Program-made: the position numbers and the translations under genes
Source: Enchytraeus crypticus
Taxonomy: Eukaryota > Annelida > Clitellata > Enchytraeida > Enchytraeidae
NCBI GenBank assembly: GCA_905160935.1
Contig: CAJHZI010000492.1
Location: 77,001 to 141,000 of the forward strand
DNA: 64,000 bases
Direction: 5' to 3'
The notes under the pieces: model-generated
Seen by the model: only the letters and a program-made list of their open reading frames with translations
What the model was told of the DNA's origin: nothing
The model's database searches: none
Shown here: positions 1 to 21,111 of the stretch, in pieces
Numbering within the stretch: position 1 is the stretch's first letter
Layout: the number at the start of each line of letters is the position of its first letter

Positions 1-57
1 TGTTAGGACGAGAATCAGCCTGTTATATACTGCATGAGTAATTACACAGTACTGTGG

Positions 58-193
58 TTAAAAAAAGCTGATAAAGCTAATGTTAACGTCAGTTCCCTCT
101 CTCGAAAGTGATGTCAGTGACGGACGAGCCAAGGATTTGAACCCCGCACATAGTGATACGCGGTCGAATATATTACCGACATCGCCATTTGCT
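58..193 (-). mobile_element. tRNA-like SINE, family 1, near full length
   Basis: The minus strand reads a tRNA-like head with a B box (GGGTTCAAATCC), then CGTCACTGACATCACTTTCG, and ends GTTAACATTAGC...CAGCTTTTTT. The small minus-strand ORF over it is not a gene. Confidence 0.7.
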
Positions 194-1463
194 AAGTAAT
201 TACAGTAATTAATTACAGTAATTGCAACTACTTGATAGTGCATCTGTTTGAAATGCCATTCTGCGTAATGAAATACTAGTGTATTTTGCAAAATATTGAC
301 AATTCTGTCAGTATATTGAAGTAAGTAGTAGAATGTATTTTCTCTGTCTGTATTGAAGTGTTTGTTTTGCCTAATGTCTTTTCTGTGCATTAAACGGAAA
401 CATAATCAGATGTTTAACTTCGTTGTAGTACTTCCGTGTTAACCTGTTAGGAATTGTCGTTTTCAAGCATCTCATTCTAAAGTGACCATTGCCTAATTAT
501 ATAGTTATTTGATAATCTGTTAATAGTATTTATTGTGGACAATTATATGCACTCGTTCGGCCTGCTTAGATATGTAAAGTTCAACATCGCTGTAAAACAT
601 GGAAAATGTGGCAAGTCGATGTTAGTCATTTGTTTCACTATGAAATACTGGATCATTTGTGACAACACGACGTTAAAAAAGGTAATATTAACGTCAGTTT
701 CCTCACTGGAAAGCGATGGCAAGCGATACCTTAGTGACAGCAGCAAAATTAGTCTGTACGGATTCGCTGGCATTGAATGTCATCGAATGCCAATGTATGC
801 ATTGGATGACATTATATTCCGTGTCAATTTAATTCTTTAATCATGGATAAAATATAAACATTACAGAGCTTTATTTCAAATTTCATGTAGTAACATATAA
901 ATTAACTGCACGTACATTCTTACTAGTAAAACATGATAAAAAATATAAGCGATAAATTTCGCCATAAAAACAATTAACTCAGAACAGAAACTAAAATAAT
1001 AACTAAAATTTATCCAGATCTTTTTTCCAGCGAATGTTTAAAGATAATAGAATGTTTTAACTTGTTTTAAAATCACAGGTGAAACCTTGTTTATGTTACA
1101 ATCCGGCTTTGTGCCAGTTACGTTCTGCATAAAAGACGGGCTTGCTAACACCTTGACCATCCAGCTTGAATCGACCAAAGAAAAATTCGCAACAGTCTTT
1201 AATGATCAGTATAGATACTGACTGCAATGCCTTGCAAATATTTCTGTACTTATGGATACTTGGTTAGTTGTCTATTATCTTATACAGGCAGCCTTGCCGC
1301 ATCAGTGCGACTGGCTAGACTACTGTAATTCACTGGTAAAAAAGTTAATCGATGATGAATCAAAATGTGATAATTTTCTATATTTTGATCGAACGAATAA
1401 AAGCCGCATCGTATGTGATGTTACTATATTTACATAACATAAACATAACGGCACACTGGATCA
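194..1463. other. Gene-free stretch
   Basis: AT-rich sequence with short ORFs lacking splice or coding signals. A fragment of SINE family 1 (TATTAACGTCAGTTTCCTCA) is visible at about 680-715. Nothing else recognised. Confidence 0.5.
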
Positions 1464-1800
1464 GGAAGCACAGATGCTTGTTTAAGAACCATTTGCTCCA
1501 ACTTCTCCATGGTTATTAGTAATCGTTGCACTGTGTTTCTGGGAATTTTTAAATTTTATTTCATTTAAATGTTTATTTCTATTTGTAATTATCAGTGGTT
1601 TGGTGTTGATACTGAAATAAACATATATCTCTCTCTCTCTCGTTGCCTTTTTGTGGCGCATCAATTGCAGCCGGCGCGGATTTAAGAATAACCTTCCATC
1701 ACCCTGGGATTTTTTCCTTCTTAAGCTTTTACCAACATTCGGTCTTCCAAGGTGGTCACCCACAACGTACTAACCGAGGTCGATGCAGCTTAACTTTTAA
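1464..1800 (-). mobile_element. 5S-rRNA-derived SINE, interrupted by a nested insertion
   Basis: On the minus strand the head (about 1793 to 1727) reads CTCGGTTAGTACGTTGTGGG then GACCACCTTGGAAGACCGAATGTTG, closely matching the internal promoter half of 5S rRNA. The body and 3' end match the copies at 46.6 and 51.9 kb. Positions 1530-1640 are an insertion flanked by CGTTGC on both sides; removing it restores the SINE. Confidence 0.75.
1530..1640 (+). mobile_element. Short (TC)n-tailed retroposon nested in the 5S-SINE
   Basis: A 111-bp insertion ending ACTGAAATAAACATATATCT then (CT)n, bounded by direct repeats CGTTGC at 1524-1529 and 1641-1646. Its 3' end resembles the (TC)n-tailed family at 2341, 10418 and 53 kb (AATAAAYATAGTTCTCTC). 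Target duplication plus a simple 3' tail indicates target-primed retroposition. Confidence 0.7.
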
Positions 1801-1954
1801 AAATCAGTATCTATCGAACTTTCGTTTTGCTTATTATAGTCTATACTAATTGGACGGCAGTAACGTCTATATACATATATACTAGTGTAACTCTGGCTTA
1901 TATTACAAAATTGTTGCGTACTGATGTATATCCTATGATTTTAACTGATATCAA

Positions 1955-2083
1955 CTGAAGCACATGTTTTTCATATCGTTTTGGGCTGAATCGATTTGTA
2001 GTGACATGTGACGGGGACGTCCCTGACATCGTCCTTGTATTAGAAACGGACGGTAAACCTTTATCATTATTATTATTATTAGG
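1955..2083 (+). mobile_element. SINE-like repeat, family 2 ((ATT)n tail)
   Basis: TCGTTTTGGGCTGAATCGAT, then GGGGACGTCCCTGACATCG and AAACGGACGGTAAACC with an ATTATTATT tail. The best match is 63240-63358. Confidence 0.6.
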
Positions 2084-2340
2084 CAATGTTAAATGTTCAT
2101 TTGAAAACGTTGCTTAGATTCGCCGTTACTTATATGTTATAGAACTCTAAACGATTAGACTTTTTTTAGTTAAGTTTGTCTTGTTACGTAAGCATTTCTT
2201 TCTCTCTGTTCTCCATTTTTGTCAGATGATTAAGCAGGCGTTAAACGAACATTAATGATAGCTTTTACTGTTTTATTGTTAAACTTTTATTGTTTTTCCC
2301 GATGGCTAAATATTTAATGACTAAAATGATACAATTTTTA

Positions 2341-2448
2341 AGAGAGAGAGAGAACTATGTTTATTGAAGTACACATACAAGTATATATACAATCACAAGG
2401 TCATCAAAGAAGGTATACATACCCTATCTAGTTGACAGCCAGCAAACA
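2341..2448 (-). mobile_element. (GA)n-headed retroposon 3' end
   Basis: AGAGAGAGAACTATGTTTAT then a body ending CCTATCTAGTTGACAG. It matches, in opposite orientation, 52967-53078. Confidence 0.5.
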
Positions 2449-2456
2449 GTTGACAG

Positions 2457-2562
2457 CCAACAAGCAAAATAGCAAACAAGCAAAATAGCAAACAAGCAAA
2501 ATAGCAAACAAGCAAAATAGCAAACAAGCAAAATAGCAAACAAGCAAAATAGCAAACAAGCC
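2457..2562. repeat. 16-bp minisatellite
   Basis: AAGCAAAATAGCAAAC in about 6.5 nearly exact copies, starting in the adjacent (GA)n retroposon flank. Confidence 0.9.
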
Positions 2563-2564
2563 TA

Positions 2565-5375
2565 TAAAAGAAATTCAGTAGTCACTATATTTTCTATTTG
2601 CTCGAATAGTTTTTGCACTTCAACGATAATTCAATATGTGCAGAGTAACTTACTTTGATTGCCAATAAATTCGAGTGCTTATGTGTTGGCGATTTACATA
2701 TTTACGTTGTACTACCGATTTATATGGTATTCACGTCAAATTTTAATAATATTTGTTTGAGCTTTAGGCATTATGGCCAGTGTTGACGAGTATTAACTAA
2801 ATAAAATGTTGATTTTCTGCATGGAGTCTTGTGAAAAATAGTTGCTCATTAAATCGACTAGATTTTAAATTATAAGAGCTTGCTAAACGCTGCATATTAG
2901 GGACGTCGTGATAAATCTATGGAAGACTCAACGTATCACAACAATTTACCAAAATCGAGGTAAGAAATCATAGTTTGAATAGAACAATAAGAATCCTAAC
3001 GGTGTCGGTCTGATAACGTCCTGAGTAGGTTGACAGCTTGTCTAGTTGATAGCTTGTTTAGTTAATAGCTTGGATAGTTAATAGCTTGTGTAGTTAATTG
3101 CTTAGCTAGATAATAGTTTGGGCTAGTTCATAGCTTCGGTTAGTTAATTCTTTATATCTATTGTACAGTGGGGTAGTGCTGAGTCCCAATATAACTCTGT
3201 GGATAGGATTCCAACCAATTAAGAATCCATAGTGTGACAGTGACATTACTGGGCTTCTGAATTAATTCTGTTTGCTGATCGGCTTCTTCTTTGCCCTCTA
3301 ATCACTTTGGCTTGGGTCGGTAGGGTATGAATACCAGATGTTTTTCTTGCTCTAACATTAGTATCCGCAGAAATTGGAATCGAACGGATGTTATTTAATG
3401 TAGATCGTAGATTATTTTGAAGTTATCAAGAAAATTGTTAGAAGTACGTTCACTTGAGAATTATATAGCGATAGACTTACTTTTGTGTAATATTGAGATA
3501 GGATAATAAGAGCTGGTTGACTTGAGGTAAGTGAATAAAGCTGCATTGCAAATATAGTTTAAACAAATATTTTAGTGCTATATATATATACATTATATAG
3601 TAACGTTGTAATCATGCAATTTTTTATATTTTATTGGCTTCAATCGCCCGATTTAGTTCTTTGTATGCCAGTTTTAATCTGCATTGAAACAAATACCAGT
3701 TTTAATTCCTTATGATCTACTATTAATTCTCTATAGAACCTTTTTAATTTCATTATAGACCAGTTTTTGTTCTTTATAGAACAGTTTTTATTCTCTATAG
3801 GCCTGTTTTAGTTATTTATAGACCAGTTTTAATTAATTTAAAAAAAATTGAATTTAACATATTATAAAGACAAGATAGATCAGTAAATCTACAAAAGCAT
3901 AATTGCTACTATATTAAGCAAGCGTAAATCAAGCAAGCCATTCAGAATTAGGTATTATTCAATGTAAAGTTTATAAACTAAATTCAATTATAATATTAAA
4001 GATTTAACGTCCTTTTCCTCATTCAAGGATGAAGTCAGGGACGACATAATAGTAGCTAGGATAATTAAAATACACGCGTTAAACACCTATTCTATGATAT
4101 TTCTATATATCTAAACACATTAACGACAGCATTCAATAAAAAAATGCTTCATTCGCGCACCCGTCTGCAAATATTCCAGCAAAATTTGCACGACAGTCTG
4201 CAAATATTTCGTACCCAGAGTTTGCTCTCGCGCTCCGTATAAAGCATTCAATATGTCAACAATTTTGGGGCAAATATGGCTTTTGGGTGGTTTCCAGTTG
4301 CCTTTCTCAGTTTTTGCCATGATACCTCTTACGACACGTGCAGTTAACGGTTGGTCAATTCCCGGACACAACACGGGAAGACATTTCTTACAGACACTAG
4401 CATTAGGCTACTTATCCACAATTTTTAAACAATCCTGCATGCTATGGGGTTGTTATATCATGAATTTGGCGTGCTAAATGCAGGCTAATTAATGCCGTTT
4501 ACGCAGGTGCGTTTATTTAGTAAACGTTCAATGATAGCATTCTATCAAAGTGACTAAAATTATCTTTTTAAAAATCAACTTTTTCTACACACTGCAGACA
4601 GTGTTTTTATTGCCAAAATGCAAAAATTCGCAAAGTGCTTGTCAATCATCAACTTCTGACTATTGAACATGGACGAACGTCATCCGAGAGAAAATGGAAA
4701 GTTGCTTAAGTTAACCTTTCTTTACAAGGATTATTTCTTAAACTAGAATAAAACGACGCTATTGCTCAGTTTGGATGCTAAGCATTCTGAGCAATTGGTC
4801 TCTGTCGCATCCAGACTGCAAGAACGGCTTATAATATTAGTTATAATACTATCATTATTAGTATTATATTATTATTATATTACTTATAATATTAGTTGCG
4901 TATGTGGACTTTCAAATTTCGCTGGTAAAATAAAGGGTGGTTATTGAAAGTCACAGATAATATTTGTAATAAGAGGAGGACTTCAAACTACCAGCAGTAA
5001 AGAAATGGTTAAGCTAATTAAATTATCTGACAATAGTGGTGTACAGACATTTTGATATTCCTGTAGAATTACTACTATTGATACTATGACAGAATAAAAC
5101 TCGTATAACAATATATAGCAATACTCCTATTGTTCTGTCTACCACATTTAGCCTAGTGCTAGGCCTGCATAAAATTTTATTATTGCGTCTAGTGGAGTAG
5201 TACAGTCGAGTTTGCATAAGCTGTCGTGTTTACGCTATATTTACGAAACTATTAGTAAAAAATAAATTACATTTGGCGCTTAACCATTTCATTGCAACCG
5301 GTAATTGTATTAGGCTATGATTTTAGTGAAGCGATATAGACTAAATAGTTTTCTATATAATTTTCAGGCTTTTAA
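2565..5375. other. Flank upstream of IWS1 copy A, possible promoter region
   Basis: Mostly unrecognised AT-rich DNA. About 4630-4670 (GTCAATCATCAACTTCTGAC) resembles 20345-20380 upstream of copy B (TCAATCATCGACTTCTGAAT), suggesting that the duplication starts near here and that a shared promoter or 5' UTR lies in this area. No TATA box or initiator can be fixed. Confidence 0.4.
3029..3152. repeat. Degenerate ~20-bp minisatellite
   Basis: Six to seven diverged TAGTTAATAGCTTGTG-like units in a gene-free stretch. Confidence 0.7.
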
Positions 5376-5482
5376 ATGATCGAGGGCATATTAAGAAAAT
5401 TATTAATTGTTCTGTTAAATTTTATGTTACGAATTTACAGATTATTTGGCTGTCATCTGCATCAGCAAATTATTGAAAACCC

Positions 5483-16617
<11,135 letters not shown>

Positions 16618-16638
16618 TCCCGCTTGACTCGCGTACTT

Positions 16639-16753
16639 TGAAGACGCTTAGAGATACGAGAAATGTGTTCTCAATTTTGCTGAAAAGAACCGGAAATCCC
16701 AAGGTCAAGCGTCGAAAGTCAGCATTGAGGGGCGGGGGATGAAGCTTTAATCC
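16639..16753 (+). pseudogene. Degenerate tandem copy of the last exon of IWS1 copy A
   Basis: Directly after the copy A stop codon, about 115 bp repeats the terminal exon from AAGACGCT through to the stop and the next bases (ATGAAGCTTTAATCC). One base is missing near its start (CTGTCGAGA became CTTAGAGA), so the frame shifts. After that the original frame stays open to its own TAA and would read RYEKC...SKVSIEGRGMKL. No clear acceptor AG with a pyrimidine tract precedes it, so it most likely lies in the 3' UTR as a dead duplicate. It matches exon A14 at most positions but agrees with B16 at a few (AGAAATG/AAAAATG, CAATTTTGC versus CAGTTTTGC, CAAGCGTCGA). Confidence 0.8.
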
Positions 16754-16933
16754 AGCTGGACTTTAGCGATATTTCAATTTTAAGATTTTTGGACTCTTTA
16801 ATCGTGCGTGAATTTTAACCTCTGTGACGTTACTGTTGGATCGTGTGACTTTTCTCTGTTTAACTTTTAAAGACTTTGTAGATTTAAAATCTACTCGTGA
16901 CAGATTTTTTAAAATTCTAATTAATTAATTGGA

Positions 16934-16939
16934 AATAAA
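16934..16939 (+). terminator. Poly(A) signal of IWS1 copy A
   Basis: AATAAA about 317 nt after the stop, followed by a GT-rich stretch (GATTGTTTATCTTGTGTC), which is a normal arrangement for cleavage and polyadenylation. The transcript would then include the degenerate last-exon copy in its 3' UTR. Confidence 0.6.
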
Positions 16940-19689
16940 GGCGATTGTTTATCTTGTGTCGATTAGTAGTATTTTGTTACATCTCGTTCTTAACAAGGTG
17001 ATTTAATGATTCACCTTTTAGAGGAATCGTATACATATAATTATAGGCTACATATAGTAGCATATATATAAAATGTTTTACTAAGGTATAATGGTATATT
17101 AAAGAACAGTATAGAAGAATGTGCTTGAATACCTAATTAGGCCTACCTAAATAGTAAATATAAATATTATTAAATATAATAACATTTAAATATAATAACA
17201 GTTGACTGCACGTTCACAAGAGTAGAATTATAGTCATCACGTTAATTCTGTGAATGTCTACAACAAGTTTCTTAAATTTTCTACCTGGATCTCTTAAGTT
17301 AACAGAATATGCAGAGGAACTGTATGATAGGGCTGGGAAGTCAGTTCAGAAGGATTTGATAAAGGAAGAAATGTTATAGGAAGCGATAAAAATTGCTCAG
17401 GTACTTGCCTATGCTGTGAATACCTTCTGCTTCGAGGATCTTATTAAATATAATAAATAATCGCATTCAATCTTAATCGGTTACGTTATTAAGCAAGACA
17501 CAAGTTGGTTTTAGAAAAGTGCAAGACTGCGGTACAAGAGAAGATCGGTCGATTTCTTACCGACATCTCCACTGGCTCCAGCCAAATGAGAGCTCATTTA
17601 CCAGCGTTGTTTCGTTGTTGCTGAAGAAGCGACCAGTAGTGGACTGCATGTGTCGTAAAAGGCTGCACATATCAGTGATGTGACCAAGACATTTTCTCAA
17701 GACCAAGACTAAGACAGAGTCTCAAGACGCGACCAAGATATATTTGGGTCTCAAGATCAAGACTTTATCTCAAAACAAACTTCAAGGCATCAAAATTAAA
17801 GCCATTAAACAGATACACAGAGAGATACAGAGAGGTATATAGCCTAAATAACAGTACATAGGCTAATACAATATTTATAAATATATCTATTATATTACTC
17901 AACCATCATTCAAGCATGCATACAAAATGAAGCTTTCTAGCAAATTTATCTTCTCCAGGCGAGAAGAGTCCCTGTTCCCCTCTAAGTATCTAGATAGGGG
18001 CAAGGCCCTGCCCCCTTAGGCCGGGCCATCAAATTGTTAATATTTTATATTGTGTTCATGGTTATATATGTGATTGTTAATATTTATTATTGTGTTCATG
18101 GTTGTAGGCCTATGTCTGTGTAATTAATTACAGAATATGCGAGTATGAAACTAAAGAGTATGAAAACGGTGTAAGTAAAAAAAATTAAACTTTGTCCCGG
18201 AGAAGCCGTGGGCGTAGGATAGGCAAAGATATCTAGACAGTGTCCAAAATAATTTCGCCTCCACACTTTAAAAATTCCTGGATCCGCCACTAACGTCTCC
18301 ATGAAGTAAAGTATATAAATCATCTAAATGTAGGCCTACTTAAAGGATATTCCTACAGGTAAAAAAATTATTAAAACTTTAATCAATATTAGAAAATTAT
18401 AGAAAGTAACTAAACTAAAATAGCAAGAGATAGGCCTATTAATTAAAAACAAACTGGAAATATAATAAAGAATATAAGAAAAAATTAGTTTTCAAAGAAA
18501 AGGGGCCTACAGAAAGCATTCAGATAAAATTGTAATTAGTGAACTTCAATAAAACAACAGCGAAATTTAGACAAAAATTCAAACAGAAATAAACAGTGAT
18601 GAAAATAGAATAGTTAACAAGGAAAGAGACAATTTCATGATAGAACACTCTCAGTTGAAGCTAACACGAGTCTTAACAATGTTCCTGCCGTTCTTTGGTC
18701 TGATTTCTTATTCAATGCCCTTGTGCTCACTATTCTTTGGTTTCAGGTGATAAACTGAGGTTTCATAGAAATTGTAATTATTTTAATGTCTTGCAAAATG
18801 TCCAAGGCATTTATCTCAAGACCTAGACTAAGACCAAGAGATTAGGCCTTTTAGTCAAGACGAGACCAAGATCAAGACATTGAGGCTCAAGACTAAGACC
18901 AAGACTGTCGTGAACAACCTTGCTGCCTGTTCGTCCTCGAACGGGTGTCTACTTCTGGACTCGCTCGCCGGTCGGCAGTGCTTCGGCAGCTTTATCGTCG
19001 AATGTTTTACTAAGGGTACTGCTTGTCAGGAGGAACCGAGATGCTGCGTCTTCAGATGATACATCTTTCCTCGTATCATCCGTCTCGATAGGCCTTTCTT
19101 ATTCGTTTCCGACTGAGTAGGCTAGTGTCCAACCCCCTTGCCTACTTCGTAATTGTTTAATTGTTATTTCGGTGCACAGCGTCGACGCTGGACCGAGTGC
19201 GGACTCCACGTCTTCTACGTATTTAGGCCATGACGGTTGAATTTCTGCCATGTTTCTGAGTCTTCAAACTAGTTGTAGAAGATAATTATATGATTTGTTG
19301 TTTTAACTGCGACGAACTTAATTCTTCTTTACCATATTAAAACTTTCCAATATCTTTTTTTAGATTTATTCTTCCTTATCTCTTTGGTCTTTCCGTAATT
19401 TCTACTCTAGCGGTTGCTGAAGGTAGTATAATTGGCCTTCCGTGTAACCGATGTGAAATTTGTTGATAGTCAACTGGTAATTAGTAATCTTTTTCCCGCC
19501 TGCAGAGACACACTTGACCTAGGCGCTTTTCAAATACCCGAAGAGACGGACTCGACCCGGGTAATGCTGTGGACTACCAGCCTCCCGCCTGCAGAGACAC
19601 ACTCGACCCAGGTGATAAAGAATGAAGAACATTCTTATGAACATTCTGCATTTATGTATTAAAAAATAATGAATTGTTCATTCTTTATA
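16940..19689. other. Spacer between the IWS1 copies
   Basis: Contains a SINE family 1 head fragment (17545-17585, minus), two stretches rich in CAAGACCAAGACTAAGAC (17690-17770 and 18815-18910) about 1 kb apart that could be ends of a non-autonomous element, a GC-richer unrecognised block (18905-19240), and an 87-bp-spaced pair of CCGCCTGCAGAGACACAC (19497, 19584). No gene is recognised. Confidence 0.45.
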
Positions 19690-20180
19690 GAATGTCTCAA
19701 CAGCATAGAGGTAACGTCATGAAGTTTTAAATGACAGATCCTGAGGTGAATTGAACTATCGCGGGTTCGAATCCCGGCCGCGCTGATCTGAGAGTAAAAT
19801 CTCGGACACTCACTAGACTGGTTATACGGAAAATGGACAAAAATTGCCTAACGGTTTAAACACGTGGTATAAAAGTAAACACGCATTATAGTGAAATGAT
19901 CAACTATGTCGATATATATCACTTTTTAATACCACATGTTTAAACGGTTAGGCAATTTAGTCCATTTTCCGTATAGCCAGTTCAGTGAATGTCCGAGATT
20001 TTACTCTCAGATCAGCGCGGCTGGGATTCGAACCCACGAGGATTCAATTCACCTCAGGATCTGTCATTTAAAACTTCATGACGTTACCCCTACGCTATTT
20101 AGACATTCAAAAAAATTATAAAAAAGTGATAGATATCGACATAGTTGATCATTTCACTATAATGCGTGTTTTTACTTTTT
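19690..20180. repeat. Large imperfect inverted repeat (fold-back) with tRNA-like B boxes
   Basis: The left arm 19690-19870 is the reverse complement of 19929-20108 with few mismatches. The arms carry GGTTCGAATCCC, a Pol III B box. The 58-bp spacer (19871-19928) recurs inverted at about 20121-20180, so the order is arm, spacer, arm', spacer'. A relative of the spacer and inner arm lies at 42857-42955. It may be a fold-back MITE or two head-to-head tRNA-like SINEs. Confidence 0.8.
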
Positions 20181-21111
20181 TAGTCCCTTTTATTCAGTGC
20201 AGACTCTTTAAGAGAGGTACGTGTAACATATGAGTACTTGAAGCCGCAAAACCATATAAAATAAAAAATTACAAATATTCAATATCTTCGTACAAAACAG
20301 GCAACAAGCAATAATTTTGCAATAGCGGATAATTCACAAGTTTTTATTCAATCATCGACTTCTGAATACTGAACCTGAAAGTTGATAAAATTGCGAAGTC
20401 AAGTCTTTACCTCAAAATATCTTTTAAAATGGGAGAGTGAGAATGAGAACAGTTGGCCACAGTTCTGATAAATTTGTGAAGAAGGGGAACAAGTTTAGCC
20501 GCCATTGTTGTCGATTGTTTATAAATATTGTGTCCAGTTAAATTTGGCATGTTTGTTTGGTGAACACTTGCTTCTGAAAATACGGATAGACAGGTTGGTG
20601 TTTTCTGTTGAAATATTAGTGCTGTTTGTATGACGAATAATTATATGTCTACTACATTTTGTGCTACATTGAAGTGAAATTTTATATCCGATGAAATAGC
20701 TGACTGCAGTTATAATCTTTGGTTTTCGTGTTTTATCTATTAATATTTATAACAAAAAAGATCCAGATCAACGTCAGAACGGGCATTCGGCTGGTGAGCG
20801 TCTAGGCTCTAGAAATTGCTACAAAAATCTGTATCCCGACCCTGGTTAAACTGGGATTCCAGGGAAGAAGATGGCGATGGTGATCTATTAATATAGGCCT
20901 ATCAGTAGAAAATAAATTAAACTTAAAGTTTTATCACTTCATTAAAACCATTAATTTTATTAACGATTTTAGAGAAGCGATAGAATTTTGTTTATAAACT
21001 TCAGATTAGATCTAATGTTATATTAAGAAATTTCATAGTTTTTCTGCTAAAATTTATATTTGATGAATTTACAGAATATTTGGCTCATCTGCATTATAAA
21101 ATTAAAATAGT
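20181..21111. other. Upstream region of IWS1 copy B
   Basis: Holds the probable 5' UTR/promoter. GGATAGACAG|GTTGGTG (about 20590) could be a 5' UTR exon donor, and GAATTTACAG|AATATTTGGC (about 21073) an acceptor; the same acceptor context occurs in copy A (GAATTTACAG|ATTATTTGGC, about 5441). The order is plausible but unproven. Confidence 0.4.
20770..20885 (+). mobile_element. SINE-like repeat, family 3, 5'-truncated
   Basis: CAACGTCAGAACGGGCATTC to CTGGGATTCCAGGGAAGAAG. It lies just upstream of the IWS1 copy B coding start. Other scraps: 4262-4395 (-), 12608-12670 (-), 21848-21915 (-), 24228-24290 (+), 29436-29485 (+), 60414-60475 (-). Confidence 0.55.

Noticed and set aside
4120..4477. Small ORFs on both strands around 4.3 kb
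   Set aside because: Overlap a decayed SINE family 3 head; no coding features.
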